Below, in pieces: positions 7,856 through 18,000 of a stretch of DNA of 48,785 bases. The notes beneath the pieces were generated by a model that made no database searches, was not told the origin of the DNA, and saw only the letters and a list, made by a program, of their open reading frames with translations. The translations under genes were made by a program, and so were the position numbers. The stretch comes from Desulfobacteraceae bacterium (GTDB lineage Bacteria > Desulfobacterota > Desulfobacteria > Desulfobacterales > Desulfosalsimonadaceae). Where the stretch lies: assembly GCA_011390415.1 (NCBI GenBank), contig JAABSL010000222.1, positions 1-48,785 of the forward strand, read 5' to 3'. Positions within the stretch are counted from its first letter, which is position 1; each line of letters opens with the position of its first letter.

Positions 7856-8473
7856 TTATATGTTGATGACTTTGTCGGCCAACTGCATCCCCGTCACAAT
7901 ATCGAGCATATTCGTGGTTTCCCCCACCTGCTTTTCTTCCAGCAGATTAAAATGCATCAGACAGGTGCCGCATACCAGGATATGGACCCCGCTGTCCGCC
8001 AGTTCCTTTAAATCATCCAACACTTCAGACCCGGCGACGGTCAGCTTGACCCCGTTATTGACAAACACAAGGCGCCACAATTCAGATCCCATTTCCTTCA
8101 GTGTTTTGACAAAGCTGATCATCAGCTTCAATCCCAGCTCATCATCTCCAAGCCCCACCCGGTCGGTTGCGATCATGACCATTATTTTTTTTATTTCCAT
8201 GTCTTCAGCAGCTGTTTTGGATTGCGCTGCCGGATTTGAGCGTTTTTCCGGTAATTGGTCGCCGTTTCCGGTGCCTGTAATGCGAAAGTCCGGGCCATCG
8301 GCTTCAACGACAATGCGGTAAGAGCGGGATTCCAAAAACCGGGACACATTCTGTTTTGCCGCATCATTGTCCACCAGAATCTGAATGACTTCCGGGTGCT
8401 CATTTTCAAGGGCCTGTTTTGCCGCCAGCACCGGTGCCGGACAGGAAAGTCTGCGCGCGTCTATCTGTTTCAT
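7856..8473 (-). CDS. yedF: Selenium metabolism protein YedF (TusA-like plus DsrE-like domains)
   Basis: 205 residues. The ATG at 8473 is chosen over an upstream in-frame ATG at 8527 because TTTTGGAGGAAGC directly precedes it. The N-terminal domain (1-75) is TusA-like with the CPAP motif (Cys11), the site where TusA proteins carry a persulfide. The C-terminal domain (about 94-205) is DsrE-like with CGTC at 168-171. This two-domain form is the YedF family linked by genome context to selenophosphate (SelD) metabolism. Its divergent neighbour is the matching LysR regulator. No selD or selA is in the window. Confidence 0.88.
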   Translation of the reverse strand: MKQIDARRLSCPAPVLAAKQALENEHPEVIQILVDNDAAKQNVSRFLESRSYRIVVEADGPDFRITGTGNGDQLPEKRSNPAAQSKTAAEDMEIKKIMVMIATDRVGLGDDELGLKLMISFVKTLKEMGSELWRLVFVNNGVKLTVAGSEVLDDLKELADSGVHILVCGTCLMHFNLLEEKQVGETTNMLDIVTGMQLADKVINI

Positions 8474-8576
8474 GCTTCCTCCAAAAGGACGTTCTGTTAT
8501 TCCAAGATAAAAAAGCCGGGATTGCAATTAAGTGACCCCTAATATATATTCTATTTTTCAATAAAACAAATTGTGA

Positions 8577-8608
8577 TTTTCTATGGAAATTCATTTTTCC
8601 ATAGAAAA
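8577..8608. promoter_or_regulatory. Large palindrome between yedF and the LysR gene (probable operator)
   Basis: A 13-base perfect inverted repeat (TTTTCTATGGAAA at 8577-8589, complement at 8596-8608) with a 6-base spacer. It lies in the divergent intergenic region, and LysR-type regulators typically bind such T-N11-A-containing palindromes there. Both divergent genes could be controlled from it. It has no U-run, so a terminator is unlikely. Confidence 0.6.
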
Positions 8609-8657
8609 AATCAATACCCAACAGATCATAAAGATTTGCCACGGGATGTATTGATTA

Positions 8658-8677
8658 TATCTAACGTTAAATAGATA
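8658..8677. promoter_or_regulatory. Second short dyad near the LysR gene start
   Basis: TATCTA (8658-8663) and TAGATA (8672-8677) form a 6-base inverted repeat 13 bases before the LysR ATG. It could be a secondary, autoregulatory LysR half-site pair. The short arms make this tentative. Confidence 0.3.
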
Positions 8678-8690
8678 AAAGGCCGGATCA

Positions 8691-9587
8691 ATGGATTTAT
8701 GGCATTTAAAGGTATTTCAAAAGGTAATCGATCTTAAGGGATTTTCAAACGCATCAAAAGTTGTCAACCTGACCCAGCCCACCATCAGCAGCCACATCAA
8801 GGAACTGGAAAGTCACTACGGCTGCCGGCTGGTGGACCGCATGGGGAAAAAAACACTGCCCACAAAGGCGGGACTGCTGCTCTATGAATACGCCGGTAAA
8901 CTGCTGAATCTTTTTGAAGAATCCGAAACCGCAATGGCCGAATTTCTCGGCAAAGTCAGCGGCCGCCTGACCATCGGCGGCAGCACCATTCCGGGCAATT
9001 ATATCCTGCCCCGGGAGATCGGTCAGTTTATCAAAAAATTTAACGACGTGAACATCTCCGTCATTATCGGCGATACCGAACAAGTCATCAACGATATCCT
9101 GGAATACCGGCTCGAACTGGCCATTGTAGGTGCAAAAACCGAATTAAAACAGATCCGGCAGAAAAAGCTGATTGAAGATGAAATGGCGCTGATCATCCCC
9201 AAAAATCATAAATGGGCAAAAAAAAACCATGTCAGCATCGATATGCTGCTTGGCGAACCGTTCATCATCCGGGAACAGGGTTCCGGTACATTAAAATCCA
9301 TTCAAAACAGCTTTTCAAAAATCGGCAAAGACGTCTTTTCTTTAAATATCATTGCGCAGCTGGGAAGCACGGCCGCCGTCATCCAGGGAATCAAAAACAA
9401 CGTCGGCATTTCAATCTTTTCAACACGGGCGGTTGAAGAAGAACTGGCGGCCGGAACAATCAAGGCGCTGGGCATTAAAAACGTGGATCTGAAGCGCAAT
9501 TTTTATCTGACTTCCCATCAATACCGGACCGCATCCCCCCTGTGCCGGGCATTTACCGAGTTTCTGGAAGAACGCTTTGGCGTGTAA
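8691..9587 (+). CDS. LysR-family regulator, selenium-metabolism-associated type
   Basis: 298 residues. The winged-helix HTH (residues 1-60: MDLWHLKVFQKVIDLKGFSNASKVVNLTQPTISSHIKELE) is followed by the two-subdomain effector-binding region (about 88-295). Length and layout are standard for LysR proteins. Divergent transcription from yedF with a 13-bp palindrome between them fits the known association of one LysR subgroup with YedF. The likely role is control of yedF and other selenium or reduced-sulfur genes in response to an unknown effector. The gene is convergent with the CDF transporter that follows. Confidence 0.88.
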   Translation: MDLWHLKVFQKVIDLKGFSNASKVVNLTQPTISSHIKELESHYGCRLVDRMGKKTLPTKAGLLLYEYAGKLLNLFEESETAMAEFLGKVSGRLTIGGSTIPGNYILPREIGQFIKKFNDVNISVIIGDTEQVINDILEYRLELAIVGAKTELKQIRQKKLIEDEMALIIPKNHKWAKKNHVSIDMLLGEPFIIREQGSGTLKSIQNSFSKIGKDVFSLNIIAQLGSTAAVIQGIKNNVGISIFSTRAVEEELAAGTIKALGIKNVDLKRNFYLTSHQYRTASPLCRAFTEFLEERFGV

Positions 9588-9672
9588 TGCCGTAAAAATA
9601 GTGTATGTGTTTTCCAGTGTCAATCAGGCGGGCGGTATTTTTCAGATGGGGCATTGATTTTCCCGCACCCTT

Positions 9673-10572
9673 TTAGCAGCATTGATTTTTGTTCAGCCTG
9701 CAGGTTTCATCCCCTTTTATTTCAATCTGTATGGTCGAGTGACCGATGCCGAAGCGGTCATGCAGTTCATGCTGGACAACGGGCAGAAAGTCACGCTGAA
9801 AGGACTCTCCTTCCATAATCAAATGCACGGACAGGGCCACTTCCGTGGTGCTCAGCGGCCACACATGCAGATCATGTATCTGATATACATTCTCCTGTTC
9901 CGTTAAATACTGCTTTATTGCGTCAATATCAATGCCCCTGGGCACCGCATCAATGGCAAGATTCATGGAGTCCCGAAGCAGGGTCCAGGTGGCGGCAAGG
10001 ACAACTGCCACGATCATCAGGCTGATCAATGGATCGACGAACAGCCAGCCGGTGAACATGATGATGAGGCCCGCTGCCACTACGCCGAGAGAGACTGCGG
10101 CATCCGCGGCCATATGGAGAAATGCGCCCCGGATATTCAGATCGTGTTTCTGACCGGAAATAAAAAGCAGTGCGGTGATGGTATTAATCACAACACCAAT
10201 GGCTGCAACCGTTATTACCGTCAGGCTTTCAACCGGTTTGGGATGATTGAACCGGCTGACGGCCTCCCACGTGATAACGCCCAGTGCAACGAAGAGAAGA
10301 ACCGCGCTGACCAGCGAAGCCATTATTGTTACTTTGCGGAAACCATAGGTCCTTTTATCCGTCGCCGCCGTTGAAGCCAGCAAACCGGCGCCCCAGGCAA
10401 GCAGCAGGCCGACCACATCGCTCAGGTTGTGCCCTGCGTCTGCAATCAGGGCCAGGGATTCCGCTGCAATGCCGTAGACAAATTCAATGACAACAAAACC
10501 GACATTCAGCGCAACGCCGATCATAAAGGCGCGATTGTAATTTTTTATCTGATGGGTGTGATCATGCGCCAT
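9673..10572 (-). CDS. Cation diffusion facilitator, CzcD/ZnT type (Zn2+ efflux)
   Basis: 299 residues with a His-rich N-terminus (MAHDHTHQ) and six predicted membrane segments. Transport-site motifs are HNLSD (H48, D52) in TM2 and HMAAD (H153, D157) in TM5, the H-x3-D pairs typical of Zn2+-selective CDF proteins. The C-terminal cytoplasmic domain (about 210-299) contains YQIHDLHVWPLS and ends CRLNKNQCC, adding three cysteines that could bind metal. It exports Zn2+ (possibly Cd2+ or Co2+) from the cytoplasm by proton antiport. It lies close to, but is not cotranscribed with, the czc operon. Confidence 0.93.
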   Translation of the reverse strand: MAHDHTHQIKNYNRAFMIGVALNVGFVVIEFVYGIAAESLALIADAGHNLSDVVGLLLAWGAGLLASTAATDKRTYGFRKVTIMASLVSAVLLFVALGVITWEAVSRFNHPKPVESLTVITVAAIGVVINTITALLFISGQKHDLNIRGAFLHMAADAAVSLGVVAAGLIIMFTGWLFVDPLISLMIVAVVLAATWTLLRDSMNLAIDAVPRGIDIDAIKQYLTEQENVYQIHDLHVWPLSTTEVALSVHLIMEGESFQRDFLPVVQHELHDRFGIGHSTIQIEIKGDETCRLNKNQCC

Positions 10573-10746
10573 TTTAAATGCCCGATTGACACCGAATAAG
10601 TCTGGTAAACGTTTTTCTCTAAAACTGAAATAAAGGATCTTTATTGAGCCAATGATTTTAATATTGAATTAAAAGCATGAACCTGTTTTAAGTTTCAGAA
10701 TTTGAATCATATACACTAACAAATAACCTAATCTGTAAAAAATATT

Positions 10747-11541
10747 ATGCAACAAAAAATCAATTTGGAAAATATTCATATTGTGCTTAACCGGCCCCGG
10801 TTTCCGGAAAATATCGGATCTGTTGTGCGGGCCATGAGAAACATGGGACTCGGCAAACTGATTGTGGTGGCTCCGGAAAACTATGACACTGAAAAGATCA
10901 TGCGCCTGGCCACCCATGAATCCGCGCAAATGGTGGCGCGGATTAAAAAATATGACACCCTGGAATCCGCGGTAGAGGGGATGAATTATGTTGTGGGCAC
11001 CACCGCCCGCCTCGGCGGAGAACGCCAGTCCGTGCGAAAACCCGCCGACCTGGCACATCAGCTCATTTCAATTTCCGACAGCAACCAGGTCGCTGTCGTT
11101 TTCGGACCCGAAGACCGGGGGCTGACCAATGAAGAAATCCGGCTGTGTCATGTGCTAATCAACATTCCCACCGCAGACTTTTCTTCCATCAATCTGGCCC
11201 AGGCCGTAATGATCATCTGCTATGAAATCTTTCAGGCCGGCGGAAAAAACAAAGCGCCCTTTGCGCCACGTCTGGCGACCCGTTATGAGCTTGACGGCAT
11301 GTACGATCAGTTAAAAGACATTCTGGTCCGCATCGATTATATTCTGCCGGAAAACCCGGATTACTGGATGAACAAACTCCGGCTTTTCTTTTCCCGAATT
11401 CCGCTGCGGGCACGGGAAGTCAGCATCATCCGGGGAATCTGCCGACAGGTGAACTGGTACGGGAAAAAATGCTATGAAGACGGCAAGAACGGGAACCCGC
11501 CGGATCCGGCACTCGAAATTACCGGATCCGAATCTTCTTGA
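10747..11541 (+). CDS. trmJ: tRNA (cytidine/uridine-2'-O-)-methyltransferase TrmJ
   Basis: 264 residues. The three SPOUT motifs are clear: NRPRFPENIGSVVRAMRNMG (motif 1, residues 15-34), FGPEDRGLTNEE (motif 2, about 119-130) and IPTADFSSINLAQAVMI (motif 3, about 140-156). These form the trefoil knot that binds S-adenosylmethionine. TrmJ methylates the ribose of tRNA nucleotide 32. The C-terminal extension beyond residue 165 is the usual TrmJ helical tail. No strong ribosome-binding site precedes the ATG. The stop codon overlaps TTGACA of the downstream metal-operon promoter region. Confidence 0.92.
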   Translation: MQQKINLENIHIVLNRPRFPENIGSVVRAMRNMGLGKLIVVAPENYDTEKIMRLATHESAQMVARIKKYDTLESAVEGMNYVVGTTARLGGERQSVRKPADLAHQLISISDSNQVAVVFGPEDRGLTNEEIRLCHVLINIPTADFSSINLAQAVMIICYEIFQAGGKNKAPFAPRLATRYELDGMYDQLKDILVRIDYILPENPDYWMNKLRLFFSRIPLRAREVSIIRGICRQVNWYGKKCYEDGKNGNPPDPALEITGSESS

Positions 11542-11546
11542 CAAAA

Positions 11547-11570
11547 ATCAAATGTATATTACATTTTGAT
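11547..11570. promoter_or_regulatory. Dyad operator ahead of the czc operon (Fur/Zur-like shape)
   Basis: AAATGTA (11550-11556), TAT, TACATTT (11560-11566) is a 7-3-7 palindrome, extended outward by ATC/GAT with a one-base offset. It follows a TTGACA at 11538-11543. The AT-rich shape recalls Fur-superfamily (Zur-like) boxes, which would fit a metal operon; a sensor cannot be assigned from sequence alone. Confidence 0.45.
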
Positions 11571-11647
11571 ACTATTTTGAATTGACGTCTATGAGACTCA
11601 ATCTTTCCCCTGCATTGTCCCGGGTTGATGGTATTATATACAGAGAT

Positions 11648-12085
11648 ATGATGAAACTTGTCCACCACATATTTATTTGCACGATATTACTTTGCGTGGC
11701 GTCCCACGGCGTATCTTTTTCGCAGATATGCATAGGAACGGCCCATGGCGATTCGGATATCGACTGGGCAGACAATTGTCACGCCCCGGCAAAAGATGAC
11801 CATCATAATAATGACGTCCATGATTCCCCCGGACGGTCCTTAAATCATGAAGATGGCAACTGCATTGATATTTTCATCACATCTGCTGCCGCAATTGTCG
11901 GCAGCGCAACCGGTGATCCGATTGATCTGCAGTGCTTTAAAAAACCGGTAATCATAAAGTCCGATACGCTCGATCACCTGTACCTGTTTTCTTTCACTGA
12001 TTTTTCGCCATCAAGCCCGATTCTTTTCCCCGTTTTTACCGACATCACCTTCCTTTCAATTGCGTCAACCATTCTCATCATTTGA
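11648..12085 (+). CDS. Secreted Cys/His-rich protein at the head of the czc operon
   Basis: 145 residues from the ATG at 11648 (a second ATG follows immediately; an in-frame ATG at 11582 lies close to the operator and would add a charged leader). A Sec signal peptide (about residues 1-27, hydrophobic core FICTILLCVASHGVSF) precedes ICIG, a His-rich stretch (HAPAKDDHHNNDVHD) and HEDGNCIDI. I recall secreted proteins of about 130 residues with CIG...H...C...C-x-DI spacing ahead of czc-type operons in other delta-proteobacteria, which fits a periplasmic metal-binding or sensing role. This is family recollection plus context, not proof. Confidence 0.6.
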   Translation: MMKLVHHIFICTILLCVASHGVSFSQICIGTAHGDSDIDWADNCHAPAKDDHHNNDVHDSPGRSLNHEDGNCIDIFITSAAAIVGSATGDPIDLQCFKKPVIIKSDTLDHLYLFSFTDFSPSSPILFPVFTDITFLSIASTILII

Positions 12086-12236
12086 TTTCAGGCGATTAAA
12101 CTCCCCTTTTTTCAATATTTTAAAAAATCATTATGATTCGGCCGTTATTTTGCCGGTCTGATATTGAAATTAATCCACTTTTTTTAAATTGATAATATCA
12201 AAATATATTAAGAACTTAACTGAGGAACTGAACCAA

Positions 12237-13556
12237 ATGAAGAATAAATATTTTTCATCTCTATTGCTGTATCTTATCTGTGCGGCAATTCTCTGCGGCA
12301 CCCCGGCACTTGCCGTTCAACATCCGGAGAACGGAGAGCCGGTTTGCGCATCCGCCAAAAAAACGGATTCAACTGTGCCAGTCAAAACACGCCCCCCGAA
12401 TCTAAGCCTGGAAGAAGCCGTTGCTTTAGCGGTCAACCATAATCCGGATCTGGCGGTATCAAAATTTTCCACCCGCATGGCGGAATCCGAAACACTGGGG
12501 GCTTCTTTATTTCCGAATCCGGACCTTGAATTTGAATATGAAGATTTTGATGCACCCGAAAAAACGCTGACCATCGGTTATCTGATCGAACTGGGCGGCA
12601 AACGCAGCCACCGCATGGGCCTGGCAGACTCCGGCCTCGAACTTGCAGAGGCGGAATTGGCAGCAGCCCGGGTTGAATTAATTTATGAAACCGCTGGCGC
12701 ATTTATTGACGTGCTGGCAGCCCGGGAAAATCTTCGCATTGCCCGGGAAAAGTATAAACTGGCGGACCAGGTATATGAAACGGCAGAAGAACGGGTGCTG
12801 GCCGGCACAGTGTCGCCCATGGAGCAGGTAACAGCGAGGATCAAACGCAGCAATGCCGGACTCGACGTTCAAAATGCGGAAGATGCGCTCGGCATCGCCC
12901 GAACTGATCTTTCCGCCATGTGGGGCGGCTTGCCGGATGACTTTAAAACCGTTAAGGGTAACTTTGACCGGATTGAACCGGTTCCGTCCTACGATGGGTT
13001 GGCCGCGGCCATGGAAAACGCGCCGCGCATCCGGACAAAATATGCACAAATAAAGGTTTCCCAAAATCACCTGGATCTGGAAAAACGCAACCGGATTCCG
13101 GATCTTACCATTTCCGGGGGAATCAAAAAAACCGATGAGACGGATGACGAAATTTATATTGTCGGCCTGTCCCTGCCATTGCCGCTGTTTGACCGCAACC
13201 AGGCAGGTGTTGCCCGGACCGCCGCGGCACTGGACCAGCAAACCGCATCATTATCCGCTGAAAAAAACCGCCTGACCAAAGACCTGAATAATGCGTTTCA
13301 AATTCTAAAAACCGCCCACCAGCAGGCAAATACCATTAAAATCGAAATTCTGCCGGCCGCACAATCGGTTTTTGATGCGGTCAAGGAAGGGTACCAGGAA
13401 GGCGAATTCGGTTTCCTGGATCTGCTGGAAGCCCAGAGCACACTCTATGAATCCCATGAAAGCCATGTTCAAGCTCTCGGCCGATATCATCATGCGGTCA
13501 TAGCACTTGAAAAAATGCTGGGGCGGGACCTGTCAAACTCAAATAACCGGTATTAA
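12237..13556 (+). CDS. czcC: CzcC-like outer-membrane channel (TolC family)
   Basis: 439 residues from ATG 12237, preceded by GAGGAACTGAACCAA; an upstream in-frame ATG at 12189 lacks a ribosome site. A signal peptide ends near PALA (about residue 26). Two outer-membrane efflux protein repeats follow: LSLEEAVALAVNHNPDL (about 56-72) starts the first, and the second contains LPLPLFDRNQAGVARTAAALDQQ and FGFLDLLEAQSTLYE. The product is a trimeric channel that takes metal from the adaptor/pump across the outer membrane. It is followed after 27 bases by czcB in a colinear operon. Confidence 0.92.
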   Translation: MKNKYFSSLLLYLICAAILCGTPALAVQHPENGEPVCASAKKTDSTVPVKTRPPNLSLEEAVALAVNHNPDLAVSKFSTRMAESETLGASLFPNPDLEFEYEDFDAPEKTLTIGYLIELGGKRSHRMGLADSGLELAEAELAAARVELIYETAGAFIDVLAARENLRIAREKYKLADQVYETAEERVLAGTVSPMEQVTARIKRSNAGLDVQNAEDALGIARTDLSAMWGGLPDDFKTVKGNFDRIEPVPSYDGLAAAMENAPRIRTKYAQIKVSQNHLDLEKRNRIPDLTISGGIKKTDETDDEIYIVGLSLPLPLFDRNQAGVARTAAALDQQTASLSAEKNRLTKDLNNAFQILKTAHQQANTIKIEILPAAQSVFDAVKEGYQEGEFGFLDLLEAQSTLYESHESHVQALGRYHHAVIALEKMLGRDLSNSNNRY

Positions 13557-13583
13557 AACAAAAAAACACAGGAGTCACTTACA

Positions 13584-15038
13584 ATGAAATTTAAACATAT
13601 ATTTCTCGTTGTTATTATAATCGCCGCATTCGCCGGCTTCGGGTTGCATTCAAACATGTTTGCGGAAACCGCAGACGATCATGCCGGCCAGGGGAAAGAA
13701 GATTTTTTCTCGGATGTTCATGACCATGAAGATCATGAAGGTCATGAAGATCACGAGATGATGGAAACTCATGAGATGGAAGCAGACCATACGGACCATG
13801 AAGACCACGCTCACGACATGCATGGTGACGTTGATGGTCATGATGATATGGATGACCATGATGATATGGATGATCATGATGAAATGGATGATCATGACGC
13901 ACATGAAGAAGAAGCCGATGGCAGTCACGAAGGGCACGGGCACGCAGATGAGACATTTGGTGAGGCTTTTATTGATCTGATGAATGACGCTCAGATCAAA
14001 GAAGCCGGCCTTGTGACCGATACGCTGAAAACCGGAAGCATCAGCCGCCAGATCCATCTGACCGGCGAGACCTTTTTTGACCAGGACCGGATGGTTCATC
14101 TGGTGCCAAGGATTTCCGGCGTTGTTGCGTCAGTGAATAAGAAACAGGGAGATCGGGTCACAAAAGGAGAGGAACTGGCAGTCATCCACAGCCGCGAATT
14201 AACGGATATCAAGTCCCAATACCTGTCAGCCATTGAACGCATTGCCAACGCAAAAATCAATTTTGAACGGGAAAAATCATTGTGGGAGAAAAAAATTATT
14301 CCCGAAAAACAATTTCTGGAGAGCAAGCAGGCCTTTATTGAAACCCGGATTGACATGCAGGCGGCTGAACGTAAACTCCATGCCCTGGGATTTTCCGAAC
14401 AGTACATTGCCGATCTGCCGAATCAGCCCCATGAGATTCTGTTCGAATACCGCTTAACCGCCCCGGCCGGAGGTGTCATCATAGAAAAGCACATTGTTCA
14501 GGGCGAACTGGTAACCGCCGAATCTCCGGTTTTTATTATCGCGGACACCACTTCGATCTGGGTTGACCTGCAGGTGTACCCGAAGGATCTGGCAAATATA
14601 AAGACCGGGCAAAAAGTGTTTGTTTCCGCCCTGGAGGGATCTTTATCCGCACAAGGCGAGATTTCATTTATCTCTCCTATGGTCAGTCGGGAAACCAGGA
14701 CCGCTCTGGCGCGGGTGGTAGTGACGAATTCCGACCGTCAGTGGCGTGCCGGCCTGTTTGCGAATGCCGTTGTCACGCCGGAAACCAAAGATGCCGACGC
14801 CACCCTGGTGGTCCCGAAATCAGCGGTTCAGATCATTGACGGCAAACCCTCGCTCTTTATCGCAACCGACAAAGGCTATTTTCCGGTAACCGTAAAAACG
14901 GGTCAGTCCGGCAAAACCCACATAGAGATCGTTTCCGGCGTGACTGCCGGTCAAACCTATGTCCGGAACGGATCATACGAACTCAAAGCAAAGTTGGTGA
15001 CCAGCACACTGGACAGTCATGCGGGGCATGGACATTAA
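13584..15038 (+). CDS. czcB: CzcB-like periplasmic adaptor with a His/Asp-rich N-terminal domain
   Basis: 484 residues; AGGAGTCACTTACA precedes the ATG. After the signal segment (about 1-28), residues about 32-125 contain some 20 histidines with many Asp/Glu/Met, including three DDMDDH-type units. The conserved adaptor follows: FLP-type barrel-sandwich hybrid (VHLVPRISGVVASVNKKQGDRVTKGEELAVI), coiled-coil hairpin (about 210-270), then beta-barrel and membrane-proximal domains. The family feeds metal from the periplasm to the RND pump; the His-rich domain should bind divalent metal such as Zn2+ or Ni2+. The C-terminus also ends HAGHGH. It precedes czcA by 61 bases. Confidence 0.92.
   Translation: MKFKHIFLVVIIIAAFAGFGLHSNMFAETADDHAGQGKEDFFSDVHDHEDHEGHEDHEMMETHEMEADHTDHEDHAHDMHGDVDGHDDMDDHDDMDDHDEMDDHDAHEEEADGSHEGHGHADETFGEAFIDLMNDAQIKEAGLVTDTLKTGSISRQIHLTGETFFDQDRMVHLVPRISGVVASVNKKQGDRVTKGEELAVIHSRELTDIKSQYLSAIERIANAKINFEREKSLWEKKIIPEKQFLESKQAFIETRIDMQAAERKLHALGFSEQYIADLPNQPHEILFEYRLTAPAGGVIIEKHIVQGELVTAESPVFIIADTTSIWVDLQVYPKDLANIKTGQKVFVSALEGSLSAQGEISFISPMVSRETRTALARVVVTNSDRQWRAGLFANAVVTPETKDADATLVVPKSAVQIIDGKPSLFIATDKGYFPVTVKTGQSGKTHIEIVSGVTAGQTYVRNGSYELKAKLVTSTLDSHAGHGH
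13842..13895 (+). repeat. Three 18-bp tandem repeats inside czcB
   Basis: Three head-to-tail copies of GATGATATGGATGACCAT with one or two base changes (13842, 13860, 13878), each coding DDMDDH or DEMDDH. They extend the metal-binding region of the adaptor and could change copy number by slippage. Confidence 0.85.
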
Positions 15039-15099
15039 TTTACTTCTTGAATGCGGAAATCCCGACGACCGCTCAACATAGGTTACAAAGGAACAACAC

Positions 15100-18000
15100 A
15101 TGATTAATTATATAATTGAAAAAGCGATAAAAGAACGCCTGATCGTCATTGTTGGCCTTCTCTGCATCATCGGCTACGGCATATACGGATATGTGCGCCT
15201 GCCCGTGGAAGCATTCCCGGATATCTCTCCGGTCATGGTGCCGGTATTTGCCGAAGCCCACGGAATGGCCCCGGAAGAAGTGGAACGTCTCATCACCTTT
15301 CCCATAGAAACCGCCATGAACGGGCTTCCCGGCGTATCCCAGGTCAAATCCACCTCCGCTTTCGGCATGGCGGCGATTTATGTATATTTCACCGATGATA
15401 CGGATATTTATTTTGCCCGCCAGATTGTGGCCGAACGGCTGTCCGGGGCCATGGCCGATCTGCCGGAAATGCATGAGCCCCCCGGACTGGGGCCGATTTC
15501 ATCCGGCCTGGGGCAGATTTTTATATATTATCTGACCATTGAAGATGATGCCGACACCGGCGGCAAGGACCCGGCCACCTATCTGCGGGAAGTCAACGAC
15601 TGGATGGTTAAATTCCAGCTTCAGGCCACCCCCGGGGTTACGGATATTTTATCCATCGGCGGTCATGTCCTTCAATATCAGGTCAAAATCAACCCGGACC
15701 TGATGAACCAGTATCATATCAGTTTAGATGAACTCGTAGACACCATTGTCAGCAACAACGAGAATGCCGGGGGACAGTTTTTAACCCTGAACCACGAAGA
15801 ATATCTGGTCCGGGGAATCGGGCTGCTCGGCGACTTGGATGATATCCGCGACCTGCCCGTGAAAGTGGTCAACGGCACCCCCGTGCGTATCAAAGATGTG
15901 GCAGACGTTGATTTCGGCAAGGAACTGCGCCGGGGCATTGTCACCCGGAACGGCGAAAAAGAGGTGGTGTCCGGCATCGTGATGCAGCTTTTCGGAGAAA
16001 ACACGTCTGAAGTAATCAAGCGGCTGTATGCCAAAATCCCGGAGGTCCAGGCATCACTTCCCGACGGCATCAGGCTGGTGCCGTTTTACGAACAGGCGGA
16101 ACTGGTCGACCAGGCCACCGGAACGGTAAAAAAGGCGCTGATTTTCGGGGCCGCGCTGGTCGTTTTTTCCCTTTTTCTCTTTCTGGGCAATTTGCGAACC
16201 GCCCTTATTGTTGCCCTTGCCCTGCCCTTGTGCGTTTTAATCGCCGTCATTTTCATGGGTTTTAAAGGACTATCCGCAAACCTGATGTCCCTGGGCGGTA
16301 TTGCCGTCGGCATCGGCATGCTCGGTGACGGGGCCATTGTGATGGTGGAAAACATCTTCAGGCATTTATCCGACCCCCAGAACCGGGACCGGAACAAGAT
16401 CAGCATTATTTTACAGGCAGCAAAGGAAGTCGGCCGGCCCATTGTCTTTTCCATTGCCATTATCGTGATTGTGTTCATGCCGATTTTTACGCTTCAGCAG
16501 GTGGAAGGCAAAATGTTTTCACCCATGGCATTTACGATTGCCTTTGCCCTGATCGGATCCATCCTGGCCGCCCTGATCATGGCCCCGGTATTGTCCGTCT
16601 ATGCCTTACGGCCCCGCAAGGGTCAGGAATTCATCGTGTTGCGATTTTTAAAAAAACTTTACCGCCCGGCCCTGATAAAGGCCATTGATCACAAAAAAAT
16701 TATTCTGATGATCACGGTTATTCTTTTTTCCGGGAGCCTGATGCTGATTCCAAGATTGGGTACGGAATTTATCCCCACTCTTGAAGAAGGCGCCATCCTC
16801 ATCGGCGTGACCATGGCCCCGTCCATTTCCATGGAAAAAGGCCAGGAAATCATCATGAATATGGAACAAAAAATCATGGCATTTGACGAGGTGGAAGAAA
16901 CCGTTTCCCGCATCGGTCGGCCCGAAGCCGGCAGTCATCCCCACCCGGTCAATTATGCGGAAGTGCATATTGAACTGGAACCCATGAATGAATGGAAAAA
17001 TTATCAAACCAAAGCGCAGCTCATCGCCGCCCTGGAAAAATCGCTGAAAACCTATCCCGGCATCCAGCTGAACTTTACCCAGCCCATTCAAAACGCGTTT
17101 GACGAATTGCTGTCCGGTGTCAAATCCCAGCTGGCCATCAAACTCTTCGGGGATGATTTAAGCCTGCTGAAAACCAAAGCCGAAGAAATTCAGCGCGCGA
17201 TCATTGATATTGACGGGCTGGTGGACCTTTCGGTGGAACAGAATTTCGGCCAGCCCCAGATACAGATTATCGCCGACCGGGACGCCTGTTCCCGTTACGG
17301 CGTTAATGTATCCGATCTGCTCGAAATCGTGGAACTGGCAATCGGCGGCGAAGTCATTGACCAGATGTATCTCAACAACCGGCGGTTCGGCATTCATGTC
17401 CGTTTTCAGGAGCAATTCCGGTCCGATCCGGCGGCCATTGCCAACCTGCTCATCCGGACGCAAAACGATCAGCTGGTGCCGCTCTCACAGATTGCCGAGG
17501 TTAAAACCGTGATCGGTCCGCTCCAGATAAACCGGGAGCAGAATCAGCGGCGGTGGATGATTCAGGCCAACGTCCGGGGCCGGGACATGGGCAGCGTGGT
17601 ATCGGATATCCAGCAGCTGATTTCCGAAAATGTGGCCCTGCCGCCCGGGTATTATATTGAATACGGCGGTCAGTTTGAAAACCAGCAGCGGGCCATGAAA
17701 CGCCTGCTCGTCATTGTGCCCATTGCCATCGGTCTGATTTTCCTGATGCTGTATATGACGTTCGATGATTTTCGAAATTCCCTGCTCATTATCATCAATG
17801 TGCCGCTGTCATTGATCGGCGGCCTCATCGGGCTCTATGTCTGCGGAGAATACCTTTCCGTGCCGGCGTCCGTCGGATTTATCGCCCTGTTCGGCATAGC
17901 CGTCCAGAACGGCGTGGTGCTGGTCTCGTATATCAAACAGCAGCGGGAGCACGGCATGGATCTTCGCGAAGCGCTGATCAACGGAGGCCTGCTCCGCCTG

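Noticed and set aside
13615-14099. Long minus-strand frames opposite czcB
   Set aside because: They are the complement of the His/Asp repeat and give low-complexity His/Met/Ile peptides.
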